34,154 bases of DNA from Chloroflexota bacterium. Lineage in GTDB: Bacteria > Chloroflexota > Dehalococcoidia > JACQUO01. The notes beneath the pieces were generated by a model. That model did not search any database. It saw nothing but the letters and a program-made list of their open reading frames with translations, and was not told where the DNA came from. Below are positions 8,405 through 16,005 of the stretch, piece after piece. Positions within the stretch are counted from its first letter, which is position 1; the number at the start of each line of letters is the position of its first letter. Position numbers and translations under genes: made by a program. The stretch is taken from the NCBI GenBank assembly GCA_016210205.1, contig JACQUO010000012.1, forward strand, positions 1-34,154, written 5' to 3'.

Positions 8405-8535
8405 GGTGGGCCGGGGGCGGCGTCCTGACTTTTCGCCCGAGGGCGAATCACAGTAGCGGGACTGTGCCGGACTTGCACCGGTCTTGCCTTCCATTTGAGC
8501 CTGAGCTTGCGCCCAGGCCCCGCGGCCGTTCGCAT
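8405..8535 (-). promoter_or_regulatory. Cobalamin (adenosylcobalamin) riboswitch
   Basis: Read on the minus strand, the conserved B12-box core GGTGCAAGTCCGG, then CACAGTCCCGCTACTGTGA, is at 8448-8479. It is preceded by GGAA and followed by a short hairpin and AAGTCAGGAC (8422-8431). This order is diagnostic of the cobalamin riboswitch family. The outer boundaries are approximate because the peripheral stems vary. It sits in the leader of the cob operon between the promoter and an intrinsic terminator, so cobT and the seven genes behind it should be repressed when cobalamin is abundant. Confidence 0.93.
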
Positions 8536-8550
8536 TATTAAGTTAGAGGA

Positions 8551-8579
8551 ATCTTAGCACGCGGGGATGGGAAAAGCAA
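8551..8579 (-). promoter_or_regulatory. Promoter of the cobalamin operon
   Basis: On the minus strand, TTGCTT (8574-8579) and TAAGAT (8551-8556) are separated by 17 bases, with TGC immediately before the -10 (extended -10). A start near 8544 would begin the transcript just before the riboswitch. Confidence 0.65.
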
Positions 8580-8607
8580 CCGTGGGGGAAACTACCCCTG
8601 AGGCCAG

Positions 8608-9411
8608 CTAGCCCTCCAGGCTCCCCAGCCGGCCCTGCTGGGGCGGGCTGGCGGCGGGAGCGTTCCCCCGCCGGCCCCCCTTGCGGTCCGCGGCAGGCGG
8701 ATGGGGCAGGATGCCCGCCCGGGTCAGCTCGGCCTGGACCCGCTCCCAGATGGCGCGGGCCACCTCCTGGCGGGGCTGGGAGGAGTCCACCACCAGCCAT
8801 CGCTGGGGGTCAGCGGCAGCAAAGTCCAAATACCCCTGGCGCACCCGGCGGTGGAACTCCAACTCCTCTTCCTCGAAGCGGGAAAGGTCGCCGCCCCGCC
8901 GTTTGCGCGCCAGGGCCTGGGATGGCTCCAGGTCCAGGAGGACGATGAGGTCTGGCTCCAGCCCCCCGGTGGCGATGTGGTTCAAGTGGCGGAGCATATC
9001 CAACTCCAGGCCGCGGGCGTAGCCTTGATACGCCAGGGTGGAGTGGGTGAAGCGGTCGCAGAGGATGGTGGTGCCCTTGGCCAGGGCCGGGCGAATCACC
9101 TCCTGCACCAGCTGGGCCCGAGAGGCCAGGAAAAGGAAAAGCTCCGAGGGGACGGAGAGGGGAACCCACAGCTCTTTGGAGGCCAACTGGCTGGCGGGCT
9201 GGGGCGGCACCAGGGAGCGGCCCCAGGTGCTCACCAGGGCCTGGCGGGGCAACGAGACAACCGGGCGCAGGTACTCCCCCAGGGCGGTGCCGCCGGGCTC
9301 CCGCAGGAACTTGCTGCGGTAGCCATGCTGGGAGAGGAGGCCGTAGAGATGGCGGATGTGGGTGGACTTGCCGGCGCCCTCCCCGCCCTCGAAGACGATG
9401 AACAGGCCCAA
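8608..9411 (-). CDS. tmk: Thymidylate kinase
   Basis: This enzyme phosphorylates dTMP to dTDP in the cytoplasm. It begins with the P-loop FEGGEGAGKST (about residues 7-17), followed by LREPGGTALGEYLR, DRFTHSTLAYQGYARG, and a basic lid region around RKRRGGDLSRFE. At 267 residues it is longer than the usual 200-215. One extra stretch of about 22-30 residues (near 57-85, rich in S, P, Q and L) lies between the REPGGT motif and the LFLFLASRAQLV helix. A second is a basic, Pro/Gly-rich tail after about residue 230. The start is TTG at 9409-9411 with AGGGGGT upstream. It is the last gene of the pdxS-led run; the cob promoter lies just past its end. Confidence 0.92.
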   Translation of the reverse strand: MGLFIVFEGGEGAGKSTHIRHLYGLLSQHGYRSKFLREPGGTALGEYLRPVVSLPRQALVSTWGRSLVPPQPASQLASKELWVPLSVPSELFLFLASRAQLVQEVIRPALAKGTTILCDRFTHSTLAYQGYARGLELDMLRHLNHIATGGLEPDLIVLLDLEPSQALARKRRGGDLSRFEEEELEFHRRVRQGYLDFAAADPQRWLVVDSSQPRQEVARAIWERVQAELTRAGILPHPPAADRKGGRRGNAPAASPPQQGRLGSLEG

Positions 9412-9463
9412 ATTCTACCCCCTGGAGTTGGTCTGACAGCCTGGCCCGCCAGGGCCGGGGATG

Positions 9464-9739
9464 CTAGTCCGAATGCACCAGGCGCTCTTGCTCCATCCAG
9501 GAGCGGAAGAACCACTCCCGGTCGCTCTGCTCGTTCTCCTTGGAGCCCTTGGTGAAGGTGGAGGCGTTCTGCACCGGGGCCTTGGAGGCGTGCACCGTGT
9601 CCCGGGCCCGGTCCACCAGCAGGGCCACCCCGCAGAAGCCGCAGATGGACTTGGTCACCAGGGGCGAGTGCTCCGCCAGGCTCCATTCGATGGTGTTCTG
9701 ACAGTGGGGACACTGGAAGGTGTAGGCAGTTGTTGACAT
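9464..9739 (-). CDS. Small zinc-ribbon protein of unknown function
   Basis: This 91-residue protein has two CxxC pairs, CPHC at 10-13 and CGFC at 33-36, which form a likely treble-clef or zinc-ribbon site. A charged C-terminal half follows with no further motif. The ATG has AAAGGAT upstream. It lies 52 bases before tmk and 35 bases after the AAA/R3H ATPase gene, so it is probably cotranscribed with them. I do not recognise a named family; a nucleic-acid or protein-binding role would be a guess. Confidence 0.75.
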   Translation of the reverse strand: MSTTAYTFQCPHCQNTIEWSLAEHSPLVTKSICGFCGVALLVDRARDTVHASKAPVQNASTFTKGSKENEQSDREWFFRSWMEQERLVHSD

Positions 9740-9774
9740 AATTATCCTTTTGCCCTTTCTACTCTGATTTAGCT

Positions 9775-11307
9775 CTAGTCTGGCCGAAAGATGCGCACCC
9801 GGCGGAACGGCTCTTCCCCGGCGCTCCCGGAGTCCAGCTTGTGGCGCTCCGCCATGAGGTGCTGGAGGCGGCGGATGTAGGCCTTCTGGGGGCTCAGCTC
9901 CACGCTACCGTTGTGCTCCAGCACCTGAGAGATGGCCTCCTGGGCCTCCACCAGGGCGGGGCCCACTTCGCCCTGGGCGGGCCCGCTGCCGTAGATGGTC
10001 AGCAGCCCCTGCTGGATTTGCCCCGGGGTGTTGCCCTTGATGACGAAGACCGGCTTCCCGGTGTCCTCGGCAGTGCGCACCCGCTGAGGCTTGCGCCGAT
10101 AGTAGTTGCGGGACGTGAGGAGGAGGTCCGCCTGCCCCAGGTCATCCACCACCTCTACGGGGACGCCCAAAGTCCGGGCGGCCTGCTCCAGCCGGGAGCG
10201 GTTGATGCCGTAGGAGTAGATACGTTTGGGCTTTCCCTGGGAGAAAGCGGGCTCCTTCCGATGCTGCACCGGCGACAGGAGGGAGGGCGACTGCTCCCGC
10301 TGGATTTTACCCTCCTTGTCCACCCAGCGCACCTCCGCGGGCACCGTCTGCCCCCGGAGAGTGGCGTCCACCAGGGCGGCCACATCGGCGTGCACCGCCA
10401 CCTTCTCCCAGTTCTGTATCTCCACCACTGTGGGGAAGGTGGGGGGGGCCTTGCGCTCCAGGACCGTCTTCTGGGTGCCGCGGCGCCGGGCCTCCTCGTC
10501 CCCCAGAATTACCGCCTGGATGCCCCCCACCAGGTCCGAGAGGGTGGGGTTCATGATGAGGTTCTCCAGGGTATTGCCGTGGGCGGTGGCCACCAACTGC
10601 ACCCCCCGCTCGGCGATGGTGCGGGCGGCGGCGGCCTCCAGCTCCGTGCCGATTTCGTCGATGACAATCACCTCTGGCATATGGTTCTCCACCGCCTCAA
10701 TCATCACAGCGTGCTGATGCGCGGGCTCGGAGACCTGCATGCGCCGGGCATGGCCGATGGCGGGATGAGGGATGTCCCCGTCCCCGGCAATCTCGTTGGA
10801 GGTGTCCACAATCACCACCCGCTTCTTCATGTCATCGGCCAGGACCCGGGCCACCTCCCGCAGCATGGTGGTCTTGCCCACCCCGGGCCGTCCCAGAAGG
10901 AGCAGGCTCCGGCCCGACTCTACCAAGTCCTGGATGATGCGGATGGTACCGAAGACCGCCCGCCCCACCCGGCAGGTGAGGCCCACGATGCGCCCCTCCC
11001 GATTGCGGATGGCGGAGATGCGGTGCAGCGTGCGCTCGATGCCGGCCCGGTTGTCCCCGCTGAAGGCCGAGAGGCGGGTCACCATATACTCGATGTCCTC
11101 GCGGGTGACTTCCCGAGGGCTGAGGACCACCTCCTGGTGGGGGAAGCGGGCCTCGGGCGCCCGCCCCAGGTCCATGACCACCTCCAGGAGCTCGTGGCGG
11201 TCGGAACGCTCATAGAGGGGCTCGGCGATGTGGGGCGGCAGTGCCCCCAGCAGGGCCTCCAGGTCGTCGGTGATGACCTGGGTGAAGCTCTCTTCGGGCA
11301 AGCTCAA
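9775..11307 (-). CDS. SpoIIIAA-like AAA ATPase with C-terminal R3H domain (Ycf45-like)
   Basis: The 510-residue protein has an N-terminal segment, then an ATPase domain with Walker [10 protein letters not shown] at 139-147 and Walker [11 protein letters not shown] (Asp217, Glu218), followed by [11 protein letters not shown]. This block resembles the sporulation ATPase SpoIIIAA and the Ycf45 proteins of cyanobacteria and plastids. The C-terminus contains RRLQH (Arg479-His483), the R-x3-H signature of a single-stranded nucleic-acid-binding R3H domain. The middle (about 350-450) is a separate module with no motif I can name. The TTG start overlaps the stop of the preceding gene as TTGA and has GGGGGAGAG upstream. 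The cellular role is unknown; coupling of ATPase and R3H suggests an RNA or ssDNA substrate. Confidence 0.85.
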   Translation of the reverse strand: MSLPEESFTQVITDDLEALLGALPPHIAEPLYERSDRHELLEVVMDLGRAPEARFPHQEVVLSPREVTREDIEYMVTRLSAFSGDNRAGIERTLHRISAIRNREGRIVGLTCRVGRAVFGTIRIIQDLVESGRSLLLLGRPGVGKTTMLREVARVLADDMKKRVVIVDTSNEIAGDGDIPHPAIGHARRMQVSEPAHQHAVMIEAVENHMPEVIVIDEIGTELEAAAARTIAERGVQLVATAHGNTLENLIMNPTLSDLVGGIQAVILGDEEARRRGTQKTVLERKAPPTFPTVVEIQNWEKVAVHADVAALVDATLRGQTVPAEVRWVDKEGKIQREQSPSLLSPVQHRKEPAFSQGKPKRIYSYGINRSRLEQAARTLGVPVEVVDDLGQADLLLTSRNYYRRKPQRVRTAEDTGKPVFVIKGNTPGQIQQGLLTIYGSGPAQGEVGPALVEAQEAISQVLEHNGSVELSPQKAYIRRLQHLMAERHKLDSGSAGEEPFRRVRIFRPD

Positions 11308-12248
11308 GTTCTCTCCCCCAGACGCGCTAGCTTGGGCGACCAGGCGGGGAGGTGGAGGCGCACGGCCAGGTGCTTCACCATGGTGAGGAGCTCCCTCTGC
11401 TCCTCAAACCCCTTCTCCCTGAGCGCCTGGCGCAGCCTGGTGCGGCACATGGGCACCAGGCTCAGGGCCTCGCTCCGGCCTCCCGACAGGCTCAAGGCCC
11501 AGTCCACCATCTCGTAGATAGAGCCCTCTTGCTCCGGGTGCACCATAAGCTCAAAGTAATGGGATTCGTGCCCGCTGGCCAGCCTCAGCCAGGCCCGTAG
11601 TCCCTCCTCCCCTTCCCAGACCAGCTCCTGGGAGAAGGGGCGCTCGCGGGCCTCCTGCCAGTCCTGGAGGGTCGGCCCCTCCTGGCTGCGGCGGTCGGCG
11701 GGGTAGGTGGCGCAGTAGAGGCGGAACAGGCCGTAATCATCGCCCCTCTTGGCCTCCCGGAAGGGGCTGATGAAGGCGGAAGGCGTGGGCGACTCTCCGC
11801 GTACCGCCTGGCGGCGATAGAGGAACTCGGTGAGGTAAGGGGAGAAGCCCGCCCGCCCCGCGACCTCCACCAGGGGGCTTCCCGCGGGCAGGCGCAAGAA
11901 GAGCCGCTTCACTCGCCGCCGCACCCCCATGGCGCTCAGACGCTCCAGGAGGCTCAGGGGCACTTCTGGGCTCCCGTCAGCCAGGAGGAGGCGCTCCACC
12001 TCCCAGGCCCCGCGGCCGCTGCGCCGCCGCGCGGAGATGAACCCCTCGATGTGGCTCCAGTCTCCGGCCACCAGAGAGTAGCGCCGGCCTCGGATGGTGA
12101 ACCACTCCTCCAGCAGCTCCGAGGGGGGCAGGTTGCGGCTCTCGGGATGCCACAAGCTCTCCCGGGTGACCACCTCGTTGGGCCGGGCCCGGCCGCTGAA
12201 CTGGGTCAGGGCCAAAAGGTCGGTGGGATAGAGGGATCTAACGGTCAT
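11304..12248 (-). CDS. GNAT-like acetyltransferase family protein, function unknown
   Basis: This 314-residue protein starts [14 protein letters not shown] at the ATG 12246-12248. Longer reading into pdxT is open but has no family support. The internal block [21 protein letters not shown] (about 133-153) has the look of GNAT strand-helix-strand ends (GFxPY...LY). A second half with similar spacing, ending [24 protein letters not shown], suggests a tandem GNAT-like fold. The acetyl-CoA loop Q/RxxGxG/A is not clear, so catalytic activity is uncertain. It overlaps the pdxT end by 11 bases and the AAA/R3H start by 4. Confidence 0.6.
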   Translation of the reverse strand: MTVRSLYPTDLLALTQFSGRARPNEVVTRESLWHPESRNLPPSELLEEWFTIRGRRYSLVAGDWSHIEGFISARRRSGRGAWEVERLLLADGSPEVPLSLLERLSAMGVRRRVKRLFLRLPAGSPLVEVAGRAGFSPYLTEFLYRRQAVRGESPTPSAFISPFREAKRGDDYGLFRLYCATYPADRRSQEGPTLQDWQEARERPFSQELVWEGEEGLRAWLRLASGHESHYFELMVHPEQEGSIYEMVDWALSLSGGRSEALSLVPMCRTRLRQALREKGFEEQRELLTMVKHLAVRLHLPAWSPKLARLGERT

Positions 12249-12870
12249 GCCGCCCCCTTGGCTCCGGCTGTCCTTTCCCTTTCGCCCTGGCGGCCCGCTT
12301 TTTCCCCTGGCGGAGGAAAAGCTGGTGGAACCGCAGGTCCGGGGTGAGCTCCGGATGAAAGGTTGTGCCCAGCAACTGCCCCTGGCGCACCGCCACCGGC
12401 TCGCCGCCGGGCCGGCAGGCCAGCACCTCCACCCCCGCACCCACCGCCTCGATGCGAGGCGACCGGATGAAGACGGCCCGGAAGGGCGGTGGCCCCAGGG
12501 CCGGGACCTCCAGGTCCGCCTCGAAGCTGTCCACCTGGCGCCCATAAGCGTTGCGCCGCACCGCCACATCCATTACCCCCAGGTTCGCCTCCCGCAGCCC
12601 GATGGCGTTCTTGGCCAGGAGGATGAGGCCGGCGCAGGTGCCCCACATGGGCATCCCGTCCCGGGCCAGGCCCTTCACCTGGTCATACAGCTCCAAGGCC
12701 GCCAGCAGCCGGGCCATGGTGGTGCTCTCCCCCCCCGGGATGATGAGCCCCTCCAGCCCGGGCAGGTCGGCGAGCAACCGCACGGGGCGGGCCTCCGCCC
12801 CCAGCTTCTCCAGGGCGGCGAGATGCTCGGCGAAGGCCCCCTGGAGGGCCAGGACGCCCACCTTCTTCAC
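12238..12870 (-). CDS. pdxT: Pyridoxal 5'-phosphate synthase glutaminase subunit
   Basis: PdxT releases ammonia from glutamine and channels it to PdxS. The 210-residue protein has VLALQGAFAEH at the N-terminus, PGGESTTM near 45-52, WGTCAGLILLA with nucleophile Cys79, and TFHPELT with His172 and Glu174 completing the triad. A Lys/Arg/Gly-rich tail of about 20 residues extends past the family's normal end. The start is GTG at 12868-12870, three bases after the pdxS stop, which is typical coupling for this pair. Confidence 0.96.
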   Translation of the reverse strand: MKKVGVLALQGAFAEHLAALEKLGAEARPVRLLADLPGLEGLIIPGGESTTMARLLAALELYDQVKGLARDGMPMWGTCAGLILLAKNAIGLREANLGVMDVAVRRNAYGRQVDSFEADLEVPALGPPPFRAVFIRSPRIEAVGAGVEVLACRPGGEPVAVRQGQLLGTTFHPELTPDLRFHQLFLRQGKKRAARAKGKGQPEPRGRHDR

Positions 12871-12873
12871 CCT

Positions 12874-13755
12874 TTACCAACCCCTTTGGGCCAGGAGAGC
12901 CTCCTTGGGGATGGCGCCGATTTCCAGGCCGGGCATGGCGGCCCCCAGGCCCGCAGAGACTTTGGCGAGGATTTCCGGATTGTTGTAGTTGGTGGTGGCC
13001 AGGACGATGGCTCGGGCCCGGGCCGGGGGGTCGCTGGACTTGAAGACGCCCGAGCCCACGAAGATGCCGTCGGCCCCCAGCTGCATCATCAGGGCAGCGT
13101 CGGCGGGGGTGGCCACGCCCCCGGCGGCGAAGTTCACCACGGGCAGCCTGCCCGTCTGGTGTATCTCCTGCACCAGCTCGAAGGGAGCGCCCAGGGCCTT
13201 GGCCTGGGCCACAAGCTCCTCCTCCGGCATGGCCCGAAGCTGGCGCAGGCCGTCCTGGACCGCCCTCATGTGGCGCACCGCCTCCACGATGTTGCCCGTG
13301 CCCGCCTCCCCCTTGGTGCGAATCATGGCTGCCCCCTCGGCGATGCGGCGCAGGGCCTCCCCCAGGTCGCGGCAGCCGCAGACGAAGGGAACCTTGAAGT
13401 TGTGCTTCCAAACATGATGAGCCTCATCCGCCGGGGTGAGGACCTCGGACTCATCGATGAAGTCCACCCCCAGGGCCTCCAGCACCTGGGCCTCCACGAA
13501 GTGCCCGATGCGGCACTTGGCCATGACGGGGATGGAGACCGTCTCCATGATGGCCTTGATGATGGCGGGGTCGGCCATGCGAGCCACCCCGCCGGCGGCG
13601 CGGATGTCCGAGGGCACCCGCTCCAGGGCCATGACGGCGCAAGCCCCGGCCTCCTCGGCGATTTTGGCGTGCTCCGGGGTCACCACATCCATGATGACGC
13701 CGCCCTTGAGCATCTGGGCCAGCCCCGTCTTTACCTTCCAGGTTCCTTTATCCAT
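12874..13755 (-). CDS. pdxS: Pyridoxal 5'-phosphate synthase, PdxS subunit
   Basis: PdxS is a TIM-barrel enzyme that builds PLP from ribose 5-phosphate, glyceraldehyde 3-phosphate and ammonia from PdxT (DXP-independent route). The 293-residue protein matches the family end to end. Asp23 in VIMDVV, catalytic Lys80 in [11 protein letters not shown] and Lys148 in [11 protein letters not shown] are all present, as is the phosphate-binding [12 protein letters not shown]. The ATG has GGAGG seven bases upstream. It is the first gene of a six-gene minus-strand run ending with tmk. Confidence 0.97.
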   Translation of the reverse strand: MDKGTWKVKTGLAQMLKGGVIMDVVTPEHAKIAEEAGACAVMALERVPSDIRAAGGVARMADPAIIKAIMETVSIPVMAKCRIGHFVEAQVLEALGVDFIDESEVLTPADEAHHVWKHNFKVPFVCGCRDLGEALRRIAEGAAMIRTKGEAGTGNIVEAVRHMRAVQDGLRQLRAMPEEELVAQAKALGAPFELVQEIHQTGRLPVVNFAAGGVATPADAALMMQLGADGIFVGSGVFKSSDPPARARAIVLATTNYNNPEILAKVSAGLGAAMPGLEIGAIPKEALLAQRGW

Positions 13756-13800
13756 CCCGTTCCTCCCGAAGGCTTCCCTTCCCGGTCGGATTCTCCCCCT

Positions 13801-13829
13801 ATTCTAACGCCCAGGGTAGCAGTATTCAA
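13801..13829 (-). promoter_or_regulatory. Promoter of the pdxS-pdxT run
   Basis: On the minus strand, TTGAAT (13824-13829) and TAGAAT (13801-13806) are spaced by exactly 17 bases, about 45 bases upstream of the pdxS start codon. Confidence 0.6.
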
Positions 13830-13856
13830 GCCCAAGGTTTTTTGAGCAGCCTCAGT

Positions 13857-14034
13857 CTAGCAGGGTGCTGAAAAAAGGGAGTCCAGAGGGGCGAAGCCCC
13901 TTATCCCTGGGCAGAGAACCTGGGAGCTCGCCATCTGAGAGGATTATGGGTGCAGGGCTTGCCCTGCCGGGGGTCTGGGGGTCTCCCCCAGATATAAATC
14001 TATCCCCGAAGGGGCTCCCTTAGCAGCCTGCTAG
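13857..14034. mobile_element. MITE-like element, copy B
   Basis: A 178-bp segment begins CTAGCAGGGTGCTGAAAAA and ends in the near inverse TAGCAGCCTGCTAG, giving terminal inverted repeats around CTAGCAGGSTGCT. Inside are the family blocks GGGAGTCCAGAGGGGCGAAGCCCC and GGGGGTCTGGGGGTCTCCCCC. There is no open frame for a transposase and no clear target duplication. It fills most of the 387-base gap between pdxS and the TIM-barrel gene; besides it and the pdxS promoter the gap holds nothing I can name. Confidence 0.65.
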
Positions 14035-14142
14035 GCCCTCTTCGTTATCCTGCAGAGATTCCTTGACTTGAGTCGGCCCCCGCCGTATCCTGGGAGGCGA
14101 AAACAAACCCATGCCCAAACCATCGCCTGCGGGAGACGCCCC

Positions 14143-15069
14143 TTGACCTACCTGGCCTCCCTCTCCACCATGTGGGGCGTGGCCCAGTCCCTGGCGATGG
14201 CCGAGTTTGCGGCGGCGGCCCGAAAGCTGGGCTTCAGCCACCTCGAGATGAACTACCAGCTCAACCCGGCGCAAGTCGCGGAGCTGCGGGGCCTCCCTCA
14301 TCTCCCCGTCTCCAGCCTCCACGACCCCTGCCCCACCATCATCTCCCCCGGGGGCAAGCCCACCAACCATTTCCCCCTCGCCTCCCTCAAGCAGGAGCAC
14401 CGCGAGCAGGCCGTCCATTACGCCCAGGACACCATCGACCTGGCGGCCGCGGTGGGGGCGCGGTTCGTCATCCTGCATCTGGGGGCCGTGGGGCTGGAGC
14501 ACCAGGTGGAGTACCTCCTGCGTCGGGCCTTCGACCAGGGCCTGGCGGACCGCCCGGGCTATCGCAACTTGCGCAACTACCTGGTCTTTCAGCGCCGGGC
14601 TAAAAGCCCCCCCCACCTGGAGGCCGCCTGCCGCAGCCTGGCGGAGCTCCAGCCCTACGCCGCCGAGCGGGGGGTTGCCCTGGGGCTGGAGAACCGCTAC
14701 CATTACTTCGAGGTGCCCAGCCTGGAGGAGGCGGAGCAGCTGCTCCGCGACTTCCCCCAGGAGAATATGGGCTACTGGCACGACTTCGGCCATGCCGAGA
14801 CCCTGGCCCGCCTGGGCTTCGCCCCCCACCGGGATTGGCTCCGACGCCTGGGGTCGCGGACCCTGGGCCTCCACCTCCATGACCTCGTGGGCCTGGGGGA
14901 CCACCGGGCCCCGGGCCAGGGGGACCTGGACTGGGACGCCCTGGCCCCCCTCATCCCCGCCCAAGCCCTGCGGGTGCTAGAGGTGCACCACGCCGACGCC
15001 GCCGGCCTCGCCCAGGGCCTGGCCTTCCTGGAGCAGAAGGGCATTTTATTAAGAGAAGAGCATAATTAG
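14143..15069 (+). CDS. Sugar phosphate isomerase/epimerase-like TIM-barrel protein
   Basis: This protein resembles the xylose-isomerase-like TIM-barrel (AP endonuclease 2) superfamily. From the TTG at 14143 it is 308 residues. Visible metal-site-type blocks are FSHLEMNY, RFVILHLGAVG, GLENRYHY, YWHDFGHAE and LGLHLHDLVG, then VLEVHHAD near the C-terminus, in the usual strand order. The frame is open to a TTG at 14068, but that adds a Pro/Arg-rich stretch adjoining repeat copy B, so I prefer the later start, which has GGGAG seven bases upstream. The substrate cannot be read from the sequence; isomerase, epimerase and endonuclease IV-like activities all occur in the fold. Confidence 0.75.
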   Translation: MTYLASLSTMWGVAQSLAMAEFAAAARKLGFSHLEMNYQLNPAQVAELRGLPHLPVSSLHDPCPTIISPGGKPTNHFPLASLKQEHREQAVHYAQDTIDLAAAVGARFVILHLGAVGLEHQVEYLLRRAFDQGLADRPGYRNLRNYLVFQRRAKSPPHLEAACRSLAELQPYAAERGVALGLENRYHYFEVPSLEEAEQLLRDFPQENMGYWHDFGHAETLARLGFAPHRDWLRRLGSRTLGLHLHDLVGLGDHRAPGQGDLDWDALAPLIPAQALRVLEVHHADAAGLAQGLAFLEQKGILLREEHN

Positions 15070-15142
15070 TGCCAACACGACGGACGATAGATTGGACTGA
15101 TGCGCTGCCGGATGGCTTAAAGTTGGCATCATTGAGGTCATT

Positions 15143-15832
15143 ATGATAGTGTATCTATTCGCCACGCTCGCCGCCATGGGCGACATCGTGGGTGGCGTGT
15201 TGCCCTTCCACCCCTGGGGGAAGAAGGTGAGCATGCGCTATGTGTTGGCCTTTGCCGCAGGCACCGTGATGGGGGCGGTCTTCTTCGAATTGCTCCCCGA
15301 GGCCAAGGCGGAGCAGAACTATCTGTACCTCGCCCTGGGATTCTTCGTCTTCTACCTGGTGGAAAAAGGACTGGAGCTTCACGCCTACAGGAACGGGGTG
15401 CACGAGGACCGGCCCCTGAACTGGGTCACCGTCCTTGGCATGGCCTCCGACAACATCATCGACGGCGTGGGCATCGGGGTGAGCTTTATTGTCAGGCCCG
15501 AGTTGGGCGTGATTATTACCCTGGCGGTAATTGCCCACGAGGTGCCCCAGGGCATGACCACCACCCTGATTATGCGGAGGGCGGGCTACGGCTTGAACCG
15601 CTTGATTCCCATCCTGGTGTTTGCCGCCGCCATGTATCCCGCCGGCGTGGCCATATCCGGCTACATCCCCGAGCGCCTGGTCAGCCAGGCCATAGCCTTC
15701 GTGACCGGGGTCTTCATCTATGTGGGAGCCGCCGCTCTGCTCAACGAAGCCCACAAGACTTTCAACTATCGGGTAGTGGCCACATTCATGCTGGGGAGTG
15801 CCCTGGCCTTAGCCCTGCGGTTCCTGGAGTAG
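15143..15832 (+). CDS. ZIP-family divalent metal transporter
   Basis: This 229-residue integral membrane protein has about seven hydrophobic segments. The two metal-site helices of ZIP transporters are recognisable as SDNIIDGVGIG (residues 102-112) and AHEVPQGMTT (131-140). In most ZIPs the first reads HNxxDG or HNxPEG; here the histidine is replaced by Asp103. A His/Glu-containing loop ELHAYRNGVHEDRP (about 78-91) precedes it. The likely role is uptake or efflux of zinc, iron or a similar cation. The ATG has GAGGT five bases upstream. It stands alone after a 73-base gap that contains a TGCCAAC/GTTGGCA inverted repeat. Confidence 0.88.
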   Translation: MIVYLFATLAAMGDIVGGVLPFHPWGKKVSMRYVLAFAAGTVMGAVFFELLPEAKAEQNYLYLALGFFVFYLVEKGLELHAYRNGVHEDRPLNWVTVLGMASDNIIDGVGIGVSFIVRPELGVIITLAVIAHEVPQGMTTTLIMRRAGYGLNRLIPILVFAAAMYPAGVAISGYIPERLVSQAIAFVTGVFIYVGAAALLNEAHKTFNYRVVATFMLGSALALALRFLE

Positions 15833-15844
15833 CCCCCCATTTAT

Positions 15845-15956
15845 ACTGCTGGAAAAGAGGTGCCGGATACTTCCTGACGGGGGTCTGGGGATGTCCCCCA
15901 AATTCCGATTGCCCCCAAGACTGGGGGAAGGGGGTTGACATAGCTATTTCAGCAGT
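15845..15956. mobile_element. Short MITE-like element, copy C
   Basis: A 112-bp segment starts ACTGCTGGAAAA and ends TTTCAGCAGT, so it is bounded by an inverted ACTGCTGRAA. It contains the family's GGGGGTCTGGGGATGTCCCCC palindrome and a CCCCCAAGACTGGGGG hairpin, but lacks the AGTCCAGAGGGG block, so it is an internally shortened copy. It lies between the ZIP gene and proS. Confidence 0.55.
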
Positions 15957-16005
15957 CTCCCAAAGGCCCATTCAGTTTATTCTTCTTTGGAAGGGGAACT
16001 AACCT

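Noticed and set aside
9841-11517. Plus-strand open frame of 558 codons opposite the AAA/R3H ATPase gene
   Set aside because: It is a shadow of GC-rich coding on the other strand: no motif, biased composition, and the minus-strand frame has clear Walker and R3H motifs.
12247-13845. Plus-strand open frame of 532 codons opposite pdxT and pdxS
   Set aside because: Both minus-strand genes match their families end to end, so this is a strand shadow.
15935-15940. Consensus TTGACA within the right part of copy C as a proS promoter
   Set aside because: No acceptable -10 hexamer occurs 16-18 bases downstream.
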